The notes under the pieces: model-generated
Database searches by the model: none
What the model was told of the DNA's origin: nothing
The model's input: the letters and a program-made list of their open reading frames with translations, nothing else
Position numbers and translations under genes: made by a program
Assembly: GCF_025717605.1 (NCBI RefSeq)
Contig: NZ_JAJIRQ010000003.1
Span: 372,001-436,000 of the forward strand
From: Paucibacter sp. TC2R-5
Lineage (GTDB): Bacteria > Pseudomonadota > Gammaproteobacteria > Burkholderiales > Burkholderiaceae_C
Direction: 5' to 3'
DNA: 64,000 nt
In this document: positions 50,154 to 60,507 of the stretch, piece after piece
How positions within the stretch are numbered: position 1 is the stretch's first letter
How the letters are laid out: each line of letters starts with the position of its first letter

Positions 50154-50600
50154 TCAGGGCTTGCGCGTCGGCAAGCGCCATAACCACCAAGCCACGCAGG
50201 CGCAAGACGCGGCGGGCAGCCAAGCCCACAGCAGCGGCAGCTTGAACCAGGCCGTGACCGAGCCGAACAACATCATCACGCTGGCCAACTGCTTGGCGCG
50301 TAGCGGCACCGCGCGCGTGGCGCGCCAGTCGCGCACCATAGGGCCGAACAGCTTGTGGCTGAGCAACCAGCGCTCGCAGCGGCTGCTGCCGCGCGAAAAG
50401 CAAAACGCCGCCAACAGCACAAAAGGCGTGGTCGGCAGCAGCGGCACAAAGATGCCGACAAAGCCCAAGACCAAACTCGCGATGCCGGCCAATAGCCACA
50501 GCACGCGCTGCCAGGTGGGCAAGGGATTTACAAAATTCTCAGCGACAGGCATCAGCGACTCGTGGGTGGCAAACCTGGAAACGACAAACCGCGTTCCCAT
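50154..50600 (-). CDS. DUF454 (YbaN-like) inner-membrane protein
   Basis: A 148-residue protein with three or four hydrophobic segments: VLWLLAGIASLVLGFVGIFV, LLPTTPFVLLAAFCFSRGS and LLWAWLPAASCACVAWWLW. The family signature LPTTPFVLLAAFCFSRGSSR is complete. Function is unknown. The longest frame starts at ATG 50600; ATG 50552 (MPVAENFV) is an alternative, and neither has a clear Shine-Dalgarno. Confidence 0.85.
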   Translation of the reverse strand: MGTRFVVSRFATHESLMPVAENFVNPLPTWQRVLWLLAGIASLVLGFVGIFVPLLPTTPFVLLAAFCFSRGSSRCERWLLSHKLFGPMVRDWRATRAVPLRAKQLASVMMLFGSVTAWFKLPLLWAWLPAASCACVAWWLWRLPTRKP

Positions 50601-50670
50601 TCAACATTCTCTCAGCTAGCTCCGCTAGCATTGCCGCCAACAAGACCATAAAACACCGAGAGACTCCCAT

Positions 50671-51819
50671 ATGCCCGTGATCACCTGCATCGAAGACCTG
50701 CGCGTTCTGGCTCAAAAGCGCGTGCCGCGCATGTTCTATGACTATGCCGATTCCGGCTCATGGACCGAAGGCACTTACCGCGCCAATTCGGCGGACTTCC
50801 AGGCCATCAAGCTGCGCCAGCGGGTTGCGGTCAATCTGGAAAACCGCTCCACCGCGACGCAGATGATTGGCGTTGATGTGGCGATGCCGGTGGCGATTGC
50901 GCCGACCGGCCTGACCGGCATGCAGCATGCCGACGGCGAAATCCTGGCGGCGCGCGCGGCCGAGAAGTTCGGCATCCCGTTTACCTTGTCAACGATGAGC
51001 ATCTGCTCGATCGAAGACGTGGCGGCTCGCACCCAAGCGCCGTTCTGGTTCCAGCTCTATGTGATGAAAGACCGCGCCTATATCGAGCGACTGATCGACC
51101 GGGCCAAGGCGGCGCGCTGCGGCGCGCTGGTCTTGACGCTGGACTTGCAAATCCTCGGCCAGCGCCACAAAGACATCAAGAACGGCCTGTCGGCGCCGCC
51201 TAAGCCAACCATCGCCAACCTGATCAACCTGATGACCAAGCCACGCTGGTGTCTGGGCATGTTGGGCACACCCCGGCGCCAGTTTGGCAATATCGTCGGC
51301 CATGTGAAGGGCGTAGAGAACATGGGCTCGCTATCCGAATGGACGGCCAAACAGTTCGACACCGCGCTCAACTGGGGCGATGTCGAGTGGATCAAAAAGC
51401 GTTGGGGCGGCAAGCTGATTCTGAAGGGCATCCAAGACGTAGAAGACGCAAGGCTGGCCGTCAATTCCGGCGCCGATGCCTTGATCGTCAGCAACCATGG
51501 CGGTCGCCAGCTTGACGGCGCCGAGTCCAGCATCCACGCGCTGCCCGCCATTGTTGACGCGGTGGGCAGCCAAATCGAAGTGCATATGGACGGCGGCATC
51601 CGCTCGGGGCAGGATGTGCTGAAGGCCCGCGCCCTGGGCGCACGCGGCACCTATATCGGCCGGGCGTTTTTATATGGCCTGGGCGCCATGGGTGAAGCCG
51701 GCGTAGCCAAGGCGCTGGAGATCATCCACAAGGAGCTGGACTTGACGATGGCGTTTTGCGGCCACACGCAGATCGACCAAGTCGGGCCGGATGTTTTGCT
51801 GCCACCCAGACTGCGCTGA
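50671..51819 (+). CDS. FMN-dependent alpha-hydroxyacid dehydrogenase (L-lactate dehydrogenase-like)
   Basis: A 382-residue TIM-barrel flavoenzyme. It has RVPRMFYDYADSGSWTEGTY, MPVAIAPTGLTGMQH, FWFQLYVMKDR, LVLTLDLQILGQRH, GKLILKGIQD and the catalytic VSNHGGRQLDGAESSIHAL with the active-site His, then VHMDGGIRSGQDVLKARALG. It fits LldD-type quinone-linked L-lactate dehydrogenases but other 2-hydroxyacids are possible. No lactate permease is adjacent. Confidence 0.9.
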   Translation: MPVITCIEDLRVLAQKRVPRMFYDYADSGSWTEGTYRANSADFQAIKLRQRVAVNLENRSTATQMIGVDVAMPVAIAPTGLTGMQHADGEILAARAAEKFGIPFTLSTMSICSIEDVAARTQAPFWFQLYVMKDRAYIERLIDRAKAARCGALVLTLDLQILGQRHKDIKNGLSAPPKPTIANLINLMTKPRWCLGMLGTPRRQFGNIVGHVKGVENMGSLSEWTAKQFDTALNWGDVEWIKKRWGGKLILKGIQDVEDARLAVNSGADALIVSNHGGRQLDGAESSIHALPAIVDAVGSQIEVHMDGGIRSGQDVLKARALGARGTYIGRAFLYGLGAMGEAGVAKALEIIHKELDLTMAFCGHTQIDQVGPDVLLPPRLR

Positions 51820-51831
51820 AGCGCTCAGACT

Positions 51832-52368
51832 TCAGCGCTCCAAACGCCGCACCTTGGCGGTCTCGTTGCTGGCCTCGAACTCCAGCACGTAAGTGCCCAA
51901 CATGCCGCGGCGCACCTTGACCTTGGGGTTCTTCAAATAGAGCACGGCCGAGCTGCCGTCCACGATCTGCCAAAGCTGGCCATTGGCTAATCGGATCACA
52001 TGCTTGGGGCCCCAGCCTTCAAACAGCCCGCTGATCTCGCTTTCGACCTCCTGAGCTTCGGCTTTGCGAGCCTGCTGCTCGAGGCCAAAGCTGGCAGCGG
52101 CAGGCTGTGCAGTCGATACAGCTGCAGGAACAAGCGCAGGCGCCGCAGCCGCAGCCGCCGCCGCAGCTAGAGCCGGGTCAACTTGGCCCGGCGTCTTTAG
52201 GGCCGCCGCCTGCCCATCCACCCAAGTGTCATAGCAAAGCAAGCGAGCCTGAGCATCCGGCAATGCTCGGCATTGTTGCGGCGACGCCGGCTGGGCCAGC
52301 GCAGCAATGCAGGGAAGCAAGAGGCTGAAGCCGATTGCTGAGCCAAGGGTTTTGCAGTGATGTGGCAT
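51832..52368 (-). CDS. Exported hypothetical protein with CRALPD-type motif
   Basis: A 178-residue protein with a signal peptide (MPHHCKTLGSAIGFSLLLPC..LAQ). Near the mature N-terminus is CRALPDAQARLLCYDTW, a Cys-pair motif seen in several small periplasmic protein families. An alanine-rich low-complexity stretch spans about residues 68-90. The C-terminal half (GWGPKHVIRLANGQLWQIVD to VRRLER) looks like a small beta-barrel. I do not know its function. It is convergent with the hydroxyacid dehydrogenase. Confidence 0.78.
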   Translation of the reverse strand: MPHHCKTLGSAIGFSLLLPCIAALAQPASPQQCRALPDAQARLLCYDTWVDGQAAALKTPGQVDPALAAAAAAAAAPALVPAAVSTAQPAAASFGLEQQARKAEAQEVESEISGLFEGWGPKHVIRLANGQLWQIVDGSSAVLYLKNPKVKVRRGMLGTYVLEFEASNETAKVRRLER

Positions 52369-52550
52369 CGGGTTTCGGTCACTCTGGTCTGTGTCAATTC
52401 AGCATAGCATTCCCGGATCGCATTCAAACATGGGGCAACTCAGGGTCAGCAAGTGCCTGCAAACCAGCGTGCAAAACAGGCGAGCAGGCGGCCATACCGT
52501 ACGAATGCTTGGTTAAACTGCGCTTACATAAGCAAGCATGGGGAATAACA

Positions 52551-54131
52551 ATGGCAGGCAGCAGTAGCGACACCGATGGCGATAGCAAAGCAGCGACACC
52601 CAAGCGCGGCTTCAAGTTCCCCGGCGCCGTCACCACGCTGGCCATCGTCACCTTGCTGGTCTGGGTCGCGACGCTGTTTATTCCTTCCGGTCTATACCAG
52701 CTTGATGAGCATGGCTCGCCCATCCCCGGCACCTTCCAGCAGCAAGCCTCTCCCTTGAGCCTCAAGGAAGCGGCGGAGCAACTTGTGCTGGCGCCGGTCA
52801 ATGGCGTTTACGGCTTGCACAACTCAAACACCAAGCGGGTGGACAGCGAAACCGTCGGCCGCATGTTCGGGCAGATCGGCGTAATCGTGTTCATCATGGC
52901 GATCGGCGCCTTTATCTCGGTCAGCTTCGCCACTCGCGCGCTAGAAGTAGCGGTAGCGGCACTCGCCGACCGGCTGCGGGAGAAAGGCTGGATGTTGATC
53001 GCCGCCGTGATGACGCTGTTCTCGCTGCTCGGCTCCACCATGGGCTTTTCGGTCGAAACGCTGGGTTTTTACGCACTCTTCATCCCGCTGATGACAGCCC
53101 TCGGCTACGACAGACTGGTGACTGCGGCCATGATCATCATCGGCGCCTTGGTCGGCGTGATGAGTTCGACCGTCAACCCCTTTTCCATTGGCGTGGCTGC
53201 CGGCGAGGCAGGCATCTCGATTGGCGACGGCATTGGCTTGCGTTTTGTACTGTGGGTGGTGCTGACAGCGATGTCCATAGGCTGGGTGCTGCGCTATGCG
53301 GCCAAGGTGCGCCGCGACCCCTCGGCGTCGCTGGTGGGTTGGGATACGCAGCAGGACACCGCTGCGGCCGCCGAACAAAGCCCAAGTGCTGACGCGCAAG
53401 CCCGGCTGACCGGCACGCAAAAATGGGTGCTGCTGATCACGGCGCTGGCTTTTGGGCTGATGATCTTCTCCGTCATCCCCTGGTCCAGCGTGCTAGGCGG
53501 CCGCGCCGGTGCGGCCGATTACTACGGCTTGCACGCGGTGGTGGGGGCAACGCCTTTTTGGTTCGAGCTGAACTGGTGGTTTCCGCAGCTGGCGATGCTC
53601 TTCATTCTGGCCTCGGTGCTGGTCGGCATCGTCGCGGGCATGGGCGAGAAGGAGACGGTGCGGCTGATTGCCGCCGGCGCCTCCGACATGATGGGCCCGG
53701 CCATGGTGGTGCTCTTGGCCGGCGGGGTGTCGGTGATCATGAACAACACGCAAACGCTGGACACAATTTTGCACTCGATGGAACGCTTGGTGACCGGCGC
53801 TTCGGCGGGCTTTTTCGTCTTCCTGACCGTGTTGGTGAATATCCCGTTGGCCATTTTGATTCCGTCCAGTTCCGGCCATGGCGCGCTGGCCATGCCTTTG
53901 CTGGCGCCCTTGGCCGACTTTGCGCAGGTCAGCCGGGCCAGCACCATCACCGCCTGGATCATGGGTCACGGCCTGGCGCTGCTGATGGCGCCGACCAGCG
54001 TGGTGCTGGTCGGCGGACTTGCCATCGCCAAGGTCGGCTACGACAAATACCTGCGCTTCGTCTGGCCGCTGCTCTTGGCCTTGTTTGCCGTATCGACCTT
54101 GATCATCGGGATTGCGGCGACGCTGGAGTGA
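52551..54131 (+). CDS. YfcC/DcuC-family membrane carrier
   Basis: A 526-residue protein with about a dozen hydrophobic segments (for instance VTTLAIVTLLVWVATLFIPS, IGVIVFIMAIGAFISVSFAT, LVTAAMIIIGALVGVMSSTV, GPAMVVLLAGGVSVIMNNTQ). GSTMGFSVETLGFYALFIPL and IPSSSGHGALAMPLLAPLAD are family signatures of the YfcC group of the C4-dicarboxylate/arginine-ornithine carrier superfamily. Substrate is probably a basic amino acid or dipeptide-derived acid, not certain. ATG 52551 follows GGGGA by six bases; a longer frame has no support. Confidence 0.85.
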   Translation: MAGSSSDTDGDSKAATPKRGFKFPGAVTTLAIVTLLVWVATLFIPSGLYQLDEHGSPIPGTFQQQASPLSLKEAAEQLVLAPVNGVYGLHNSNTKRVDSETVGRMFGQIGVIVFIMAIGAFISVSFATRALEVAVAALADRLREKGWMLIAAVMTLFSLLGSTMGFSVETLGFYALFIPLMTALGYDRLVTAAMIIIGALVGVMSSTVNPFSIGVAAGEAGISIGDGIGLRFVLWVVLTAMSIGWVLRYAAKVRRDPSASLVGWDTQQDTAAAAEQSPSADAQARLTGTQKWVLLITALAFGLMIFSVIPWSSVLGGRAGAADYYGLHAVVGATPFWFELNWWFPQLAMLFILASVLVGIVAGMGEKETVRLIAAGASDMMGPAMVVLLAGGVSVIMNNTQTLDTILHSMERLVTGASAGFFVFLTVLVNIPLAILIPSSSGHGALAMPLLAPLADFAQVSRASTITAWIMGHGLALLMAPTSVVLVGGLAIAKVGYDKYLRFVWPLLLALFAVSTLIIGIAATLE

Positions 54132-54144
54132 AGCCGGAATCAGG

Positions 54145-55983
54145 TCAAGGCGTGACCGTGGCCGTCACCGTCAAGCCTGTGTAGGCGCTATAGCCGTAGA
54201 CGCCGACGTAATAGGTACCCGCTGCCGCTGAAGTGATGCTGCAGGTCTCTGCACTGGTGGAGCCGTCGCTCTTGCAGCCATAGGTAGTGGTCGTGGGCCG
54301 CAAGTCCTTGCGCACGAACAGATCGGCGTCGCCATTGCTGCCCCTGACGGTGACCGTCAATTTGCTCGCGCTGCTTGGCAAGTTGATCGCGTAATAACTC
54401 CAAACCCCGGTGGCACCGCTTTGATTGAGCAGAGGCACACCGCTGGTCAAGGGCGTAGCGGGAATTTCGCTGCCACCGGTCAAACTGCCCTGCATCGCGT
54501 AGTAGCCCACCGACGAATAGTTCGAAAAGCCATTCTGCGGCGTGCCCTCGGCGCCGCCCTGAATTTTGAGCTGATAACTGCCGGCACCGAGTTGCAGATT
54601 CTTGAACTCGGCCGAGCGGTTGACGGCCAGATTGCTGCGCGCCACCACTTGACCGGCGGCATTGATGATGGAGGCGTCCACGTCCAGCATGCGCAGGTAC
54701 TCGATCGGATCGATGCGCAGATTCAGCACACCCGAAGCCGCGACCGTGAAGTTGAAGACATCGCTGTCGCTATTGCGCTCGATCTGGCCCCAGTTGTCCT
54801 GCGGGTTGATCTCCCCGGCCGCGCGCAACGCCAGCGCCTTGCCGCTGACGTTGTCATCCGCCACATAGGGCACCGACTCATTGACCGTCATGATGCGGAA
54901 ATCATCTTCCTGGTTATTGGCCGTGCTGTACTCGCCACGGCTCCAGGTAAATAACTGGTTGGCCCAGCTGCCCCCCATCCAGTAATTGCCCATGATGGGG
55001 CCCCACTGGTAGGCGGCAATGCCTTCGAAATACTCGCCGCCCGTGCCGCCGCCGTCATGCGACATGCCCATCTGGTGGCCGACCTCATGCGCGCCCGTCA
55101 TGCCGATGCCGTAGCCATAGTCAAAACCGGCCGAGGGGTTGCGGTAGAGCGTGCCGGCCGAGGTGGTGCCGAAGGACTGCAGCGGCGCAAACGAGCGGCC
55201 GTCCTGGTTGACGAAGTTGATGATGCCGGTGCGCAAGGTATTGGCCGCGCGCGCAGCGTCATAGACAGTCCGGTTGGTGGTGACGTTCATATTCAGCATC
55301 GAATACTGATCGGCCACCGATTGCCAGGCCCGGTACATCTGCTCCTTGCTGACACCGTTGAGCGGCGTGCTGCCGCTCATCACCGCTGCGGTATTGAGAT
55401 AGAACACCCAGGGGCTGCCGGGCTTGCTCTCCAGCTTGGTGACGTCTTGATTGGCGTAGGGGCCGATATGCGGCGCCTGGCGCAGAGCCATCGGGCTGTA
55501 CGTCGGCGCGGCCACGGCCAAAGTGCTGACCCCTTGCGCCAAGGCATAGTCGCGCTGAAACTTCTCCTCGAAGTCAGGGAATACCTTGGTGTACGGCACC
55601 TCGCGCACCGTCACCTGCCCCAGTTCATTGCTGCTGTACTCGAAGGCCTTGCGGCCGTCATTGAGGGCCAAAAAACCATGTAGCTTCTTGCTATTGCCCT
55701 TCAAAAAGAACACCGAGTTCGCATTGCCCAGCGCATGACCGGAGATCGAAACTTGGCCGTTCTTGTCAAAGAAGTCCTTGATGTGTACGGCCAGCGAGTC
55801 GGCCCCCAGCGTGCGGAAAAAAGTCGTGCGCGCGCCCTTGTGCTGATCGCGCAAGGCCTGAATGACTTGCTCGCCGCTGCCGATATCGACGCTCAAAGCA
55901 TTGGCAAGATCGGCAGGCTGGGCCTGCGTCAGGCCGGCGAGGGACAGCATGGCCGCCAGGGCCAGCGATCTTCTTTTGTACAT
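54145..55983 (-). CDS. Secreted metzincin-like metalloprotease with PPC domains
   Basis: A 612-residue secreted protein. The signal peptide (MYKRRSLALAAMLSLAGLTQ) is followed by a propeptide-like region. The zinc motif HEVGHQMGMSHD near residue 318 is of the HExxHxxGxxHD type, as in reprolysin-like metzincins, with a Met-turn candidate later (MTVNESVPY region). C-terminal to it are a bacterial pre-peptidase-type domain (DSDVFNFTVAASGVLNLRID) and another at the very end (KLTVTVRGSNGDADLFVRKD, TYYVGVYGY). It should degrade extracellular protein. ATG 55983 has GGAGA ten bases upstream. Convergent with the YfcC-type carrier. Confidence 0.88.
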   Translation of the reverse strand: MYKRRSLALAAMLSLAGLTQAQPADLANALSVDIGSGEQVIQALRDQHKGARTTFFRTLGADSLAVHIKDFFDKNGQVSISGHALGNANSVFFLKGNSKKLHGFLALNDGRKAFEYSSNELGQVTVREVPYTKVFPDFEEKFQRDYALAQGVSTLAVAAPTYSPMALRQAPHIGPYANQDVTKLESKPGSPWVFYLNTAAVMSGSTPLNGVSKEQMYRAWQSVADQYSMLNMNVTTNRTVYDAARAANTLRTGIINFVNQDGRSFAPLQSFGTTSAGTLYRNPSAGFDYGYGIGMTGAHEVGHQMGMSHDGGGTGGEYFEGIAAYQWGPIMGNYWMGGSWANQLFTWSRGEYSTANNQEDDFRIMTVNESVPYVADDNVSGKALALRAAGEINPQDNWGQIERNSDSDVFNFTVAASGVLNLRIDPIEYLRMLDVDASIINAAGQVVARSNLAVNRSAEFKNLQLGAGSYQLKIQGGAEGTPQNGFSNYSSVGYYAMQGSLTGGSEIPATPLTSGVPLLNQSGATGVWSYYAINLPSSASKLTVTVRGSNGDADLFVRKDLRPTTTTYGCKSDGSTSAETCSITSAAAGTYYVGVYGYSAYTGLTVTATVTP

Positions 55984-56129
55984 AGTGAGAGTCTCCGAGC
56001 AAAGTGTTGAGGGTTCGCCGCGCTTGTGGCCAGCGCCGGCAGTGTCCTCGCCCCTGGCTCGGGCCGGGTATAGGCATAGTTGACAGGGTCGCAGCAAAGC
56101 ACATTCGCTTCACGGCGCCCCGCCACCGC

Positions 56130-56927
56130 TCACGCTATGACGGGATAGTCTCCAAACCCTTCCGGCCAAGCGGTCAGCAACTCGAAGCCGCTGGCGGTGA
56201 CCAGCACCATATGCTCCCATTGCGCCGACAGGCTGCGGTCCTGGGTGACCACGGTCCAGCCGTCGGCGAGTTCTTTGATACCGCGCTTGCCGGCGTTGAT
56301 CATCGGCTCGATGGTGAAGATCATGCCGGCCTGCAGCTTCATGCCCTCGCCCGGCTGGCCGAAATGGTTGACATGGGGTTGGTCGTGATAGACGTCGCCG
56401 ATGCCGTGGCCACCATACTCGCGCACGACGCTGAAGCCCGCGCGGTGCGCCACGCTCTGGATCGCATGCCCGATATCGCCCAGCGTGGCGCCGGGGCGCA
56501 CCTTGAGGATGCCGGCCCGCAGCGCCTCGTAAGTGGTGTTGACCAGGCGGCGCGCTTGCGGCTTGGGCTCACCGACAAAATACATGCGGCTGGTGTCACC
56601 GAACCAGCCGTCCTTGATCAGCGCCACATCGAGGTTGACGATGTCGCCATTCTTGAGGATTCTTGTCGGCGAGGGGATGCCATGGCAGACCACCTCATTG
56701 ACCGAGCTGCACAGCGTCTTGGGGTAGCCGTGATAGCCGATATTGGCCGGCGTGACGCCCAACTCATCGACGATGTAGTCATGGCAGATTTTGTCCAGCG
56801 CATCGGTGCTGACACCGGGCTGCACATGCGGCGTGATCATCTGCAAGACCTGGGCGGCCAAGCGGCCGGCCTCCCTGGCCTTGGCAATTTCTTCCGCACC
56901 CCGAATCTTCACTGAATTGCCTCTCAT
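56130..56927 (-). CDS. map: Methionine aminopeptidase, type I
   Basis: A 265-residue two-metal aminopeptidase that removes initiator Met. Metal ligands are visible in LDVALIKDGWFGDTSRMY (two Asp), GHGIGDVYHDQPHVNH (His), TIEPMI (Glu) and WEHMVLV (Glu side). Normal length for a second MetAP; whether this is the only copy cannot be told. Its start overlaps the POT transporter start region: the transporter ends upstream and map begins with ATGA overlap (56924-56927), so the two are coupled. Confidence 0.95.
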   Translation of the reverse strand: MRGNSVKIRGAEEIAKAREAGRLAAQVLQMITPHVQPGVSTDALDKICHDYIVDELGVTPANIGYHGYPKTLCSSVNEVVCHGIPSPTRILKNGDIVNLDVALIKDGWFGDTSRMYFVGEPKPQARRLVNTTYEALRAGILKVRPGATLGDIGHAIQSVAHRAGFSVVREYGGHGIGDVYHDQPHVNHFGQPGEGMKLQAGMIFTIEPMINAGKRGIKELADGWTVVTQDRSLSAQWEHMVLVTASGFELLTAWPEGFGDYPVIA

Positions 56928-58357
56928 GCAGGAAGCCCTCCTTTTTGCACGCCTTGCGGCGGCGCTTGCTCATCCGGCAACAGAACCCGCCCAAACAAAA
57001 ACTTGACCGCCAGCAGCAAGACGCCGGCACTGGCCACCAAGACCGCATGCAGGCCCCAGAACTCGGTACCCGGCATCTCATCGAGCAAGCCGGCCAGCCA
57101 ACCGACAAAACTATTGCCCAGGAACAGGTGCAAGTAGTAGATGCCAATCATCAAGCCCTCCAGCCGGCGCGGTGCGGCGCGCGAGTACAGCGCGATGCCA
57201 ACCGGCAAGATATTGGCGAAGCCCAGGTTGTTGATCAAGGTGTAGCCCAGCGTCCAGACGAAGCTGACCTTCTCGTTGGTACCGGCGATTGAGCCGGCGG
57301 CAATCACCAACAGCGCCGGCGCGCAGGCCGCGAGCAAGGCGCCGAAAGCCATCTTGGTCAGTTCATCGGGCTCACGCCGGCGCGTCGCCCACCAGCGCCA
57401 GAACGCGATCGAGGCCACCATGGTCGAGGTGCTGATCAACGCGTCCACCGCCTGCAGCCAGCTCACCGGCACCTGAAAGCCGAACAGCAGCAAGTCCATA
57501 TGCTTTTGCGACCACAGCGGGTAGGCATTGTTGAACTGCTGGTTGCCGACGATGGACAGCATCAGCACAGGGATCAGCGCGATCAGCAGCACGAATCTGG
57601 CCTTTTCTTGGCTCGTCATGCGCGGCCTGGCCTCGCCCTCTCTGCGCACTGCCGTCTTGACGCGAGCCTCCTCGGGCGGCAAGTAGCGCCGCCCGGCCAG
57701 GTAGACCACCAAACCGATCAACATGCCCACACCGGCCGCACCAAAGCCCCAGTGCCAAGCCACCTTCTCGCCCAGCGTGCCGCAGACGATGGGCGCCAGG
57801 ATCACCGCCATCTGCACCGACAGCATGAAGATCTGGAAAGCGCTGGCACGACGCTTGTCGCCGGGCGCATAGAGCGCGCCGACTTGCGCCGCGATATTGC
57901 CCTTGAAGCAACCAACACCCAGCAGCAAGCAAGCCAGGGCCAGCAAAAAGCTCGCCTCAAATGCCATCAAGAAATGCCCAAGCGCCATCAGGCTGGCGCC
58001 TATCACGACGGTGCGGGTGCGACCGAGCAGCCGGTCGGCCAGCAAGCCGCCAAATATTGGCGTTAGGTAGACCAGGCCCGCATAAAGGCCAAACACGGCC
58101 GAGGCCAGTTGCTGCGGCGAGCGCGGCCCGGTGGCCCGCTCGATAAAGGCCCGCAGGGCGTCGATGCCGGCGACATTGCCGATGTTCTCGGGCAGGAACA
58201 GGTAGTTGCTGAGGTAGAGCACCAGCAGCGCCTGCATGCCGTAATAGGAGAAGCGCTCCCAGAATTCACAGAATGCCAGCCAACCCAGGCCGGCGGGATG
58301 ACCGAGAAAGGCTCGGTCTTGTTTAAGGCGAAGATCGCCAGGAGTGAGAGAGGACAC
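56924..58357 (-). CDS. POT-family proton-coupled peptide transporter
   Basis: A 477-residue MFS-type transporter with about twelve membrane segments plus an inserted helical pair. The proton-coupling motif EFWERFSYYGMQALL (ExxERFxYY) is in helix 1, and GLVYLTPIFGGLLADRLLGR and GCFKGNIAAQVGALY carry the other conserved motifs. It imports di- or tripeptides with H+. Its stop and the map start overlap as ATGA. An upstream dipeptidyl peptidase of the S46 family is 2.1 kb away on the same strand, so peptide release and uptake are encoded close together. Confidence 0.93.
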   Translation of the reverse strand: MSSLTPGDLRLKQDRAFLGHPAGLGWLAFCEFWERFSYYGMQALLVLYLSNYLFLPENIGNVAGIDALRAFIERATGPRSPQQLASAVFGLYAGLVYLTPIFGGLLADRLLGRTRTVVIGASLMALGHFLMAFEASFLLALACLLLGVGCFKGNIAAQVGALYAPGDKRRASAFQIFMLSVQMAVILAPIVCGTLGEKVAWHWGFGAAGVGMLIGLVVYLAGRRYLPPEEARVKTAVRREGEARPRMTSQEKARFVLLIALIPVLMLSIVGNQQFNNAYPLWSQKHMDLLLFGFQVPVSWLQAVDALISTSTMVASIAFWRWWATRRREPDELTKMAFGALLAACAPALLVIAAGSIAGTNEKVSFVWTLGYTLINNLGFANILPVGIALYSRAAPRRLEGLMIGIYYLHLFLGNSFVGWLAGLLDEMPGTEFWGLHAVLVASAGVLLLAVKFLFGRVLLPDEQAPPQGVQKGGLPA

Positions 58358-58458
58358 GGACTAAAATGCTCATAGAAAATTGCTCAGCCGAGACTGTCCA
58401 CCAGCCGAGGCGCGCATGCAAGTGGCATTAACCATAGCCCGCGCGGCGCGGCACAGCC

Positions 58459-60423
58459 TCAGACAGGCTTGACCTCCAACAAGGCGCGCTCGGCCGAGTC
58501 AAACATCTGCGGCTCGACGCCGCGCGCTGCCAGCGCGGCACCCAGCAAGCTGCGGTTGAAACCGGCCGTCCCGTAGCGCGTCACGTTCTCATAGAACTGG
58601 TCACTCAGCTCCCGCACCATCGCAGCGTAAGCGTCGGCGACCTCGGGGTCGAGGTGGAAATGGTCATAGTTGACCACGCACCAAACGCGCTGCCCCAGCG
58701 GTGCCAGACGGCGCTCCACCTCGGCGCGAATCGCTTCCACATCGTCGCTACTGCGCACCGCCAAGCGCTCGAAGTTGAGAAACAGCTGCCGCGTCGCCGC
58801 GTCATAGCTGAAACGATCGGCCAGCGGCAGCATCAAGAGCCTGGCGCGCAAACCAATCGCCTCGTCTTTGAACAGCGCCGCGTCCATGATGGACGGCGGC
58901 GTCGGCATCAAGGGCGCAAAGCCCATCAGATCCAGCACATCACGCTGCAGATCCAGACCCGGCGCCACTTCAGACAGGATCAAACCCTCGGGAGCGAGCC
59001 TGAGCACGCAGCGCTCGGTCACATAGAGCACCTGCTGGCCGCGCCGGCTCGCCTCTCTTCCCGAGAAGGTGCGCTGCTCCACTTCTGCCAGGAACTTGGG
59101 CTTGTCGTCGCTCAAAAAACTGCCAACAAAAACCAAGCGCTTGGCGTTCTGGCTGATGTTGATAAAGCCGCCGGCGCCGGCCAGGCGCGAACCGAAGCGG
59201 CTGACATTGACATTGCCCTGAGCATCGGCCTGCGCTAGCCCCAAGACCGCCAGATCAAGCCCGCCGCCATCATAGAAATCGAACTGATAGGGCTGGTCGA
59301 TAACGGCTTGGGTATTGACCGCCGCACCAAAGTTCAGGCCGCCGGCCGGCAGGCCGCCGATCACGCCGGCCTCCGCCGTGAGCGTGATCAGGTCGGAGAT
59401 ATGCTCCTCGGCCGCCACCGCCGCCACACCCTCGGGCATGCCGATGCCGAGGTTGACCACATCGTGCGTTTGCAACTCCAGCGCGGCGCGGCGGGCGATC
59501 ACCTTGCGCAGACCCTGGGCCATTGTTTGCAAGGCCGCCATCGGCACCCGCAACTCGGCAGCAAATGCGGGGCTGTAGGCTTCGGCGAAGGTCTGCATAT
59601 GGAACTCGGGCTTCTCGGCCAACACCACCGCATCGACCAAGATACCGGGAATCTTGACCTGGCGCGGATTCAGGCTGCCGCGTTCGGCCAAACGTTCAAC
59701 CTGCACGATCACGATGCCGCCGCTGTTGCGCGCAGCCATTGCGATGGCCAGTGAATCCAGCGTTAGCGCCTCGCGCTCCATGGTAATGTTGCCGTCGGCG
59801 TCCGCCGTGGTGCCGCGCAGCAAAGCCACATCAATCGGGAAAGCCTTGTAGAACAGATACGGCTCACCGTCGATCTCCATCAAGCGCACCAAGGCCTCGA
59901 TGCTGCGCGCGTTGACGGCGCCGCCGCCATGGCGAGGGTCGACAAAGGTATCCAGCCCGACGCGACTCAGATGGCCGGGCTTGCCCGCGGCGATGTCGCG
60001 GTAAAGATGGCTGATCACGCCTTGCGGCAGATTCCAGGCCTCGATATCGCCGTCGAGTGCGAGCTTTTGCAAGGCCGGCACCAGCCCCCAATGCCCGCCC
60101 ACCACGCGCCGGAGTAAACCCTTGTGGCCGAAGTGATTGAGGCCGCGCTGCTTGCCGTCACCTTGGCCCGCCGCATAAACCAGGCTCAGATCACGGGGGC
60201 GGCCGCTGCGCAAATAGCGCGCCTCCAGCGCCACCGCCAAGTTCTCAGCGAAGCCGATGCCGATAAAGCCCGAGGTGGCCAGGCAATCGCCGTCATGAAT
60301 CAGCGCCACCGCCTCGGCAGGGGCCACCACCTTGCCATGTTCCATGGTCTGCAGCGCATGCAGCTGCACCAGGCGTTGCGAACGGGGGCTGTCTTCGGCT
60401 TGGCTGTGAAGAGGCTGCGTCAT
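58459..60423 (-). CDS. Acyl-CoA:acetate/3-ketoacid CoA-transferase, extended form
   Basis: A 654-residue fused alpha-beta CoA-transferase. The first subunit-like half has [20 protein letters not shown] and [20 protein letters not shown]; the second has [18 protein letters not shown] and [20 protein letters not shown], where the Glu is the expected catalytic residue. Residues from about 525 form an extra domain ([36 protein letters not shown]-like) not present in YdiF-type enzymes of about 530 residues. Start ATG 60423 is set for GGAG six bases upstream and because a GTG nine codons earlier adds nothing. Substrate not known. Confidence 0.85.
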   Translation of the reverse strand: MTQPLHSQAEDSPRSQRLVQLHALQTMEHGKVVAPAEAVALIHDGDCLATSGFIGIGFAENLAVALEARYLRSGRPRDLSLVYAAGQGDGKQRGLNHFGHKGLLRRVVGGHWGLVPALQKLALDGDIEAWNLPQGVISHLYRDIAAGKPGHLSRVGLDTFVDPRHGGGAVNARSIEALVRLMEIDGEPYLFYKAFPIDVALLRGTTADADGNITMEREALTLDSLAIAMAARNSGGIVIVQVERLAERGSLNPRQVKIPGILVDAVVLAEKPEFHMQTFAEAYSPAFAAELRVPMAALQTMAQGLRKVIARRAALELQTHDVVNLGIGMPEGVAAVAAEEHISDLITLTAEAGVIGGLPAGGLNFGAAVNTQAVIDQPYQFDFYDGGGLDLAVLGLAQADAQGNVNVSRFGSRLAGAGGFINISQNAKRLVFVGSFLSDDKPKFLAEVEQRTFSGREASRRGQQVLYVTERCVLRLAPEGLILSEVAPGLDLQRDVLDLMGFAPLMPTPPSIMDAALFKDEAIGLRARLLMLPLADRFSYDAATRQLFLNFERLAVRSSDDVEAIRAEVERRLAPLGQRVWCVVNYDHFHLDPEVADAYAAMVRELSDQFYENVTRYGTAGFNRSLLGAALAARGVEPQMFDSAERALLEVKPV

Positions 60424-60507
60424 GGCGACTCCGGCTGAGTGATTGCGCACAGTGTCGCCGACATAGGCAGAGACATGGCCATAGATGCCTACGCCAGCAC
60501 ATGGCTT

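Noticed and set aside
52505-52539. Inverted repeat ATGCTTG...CAAGCAT before the YfcC-type gene
   Set aside because: Only 7-bp arms with a 21-base loop and no other support; likely chance.
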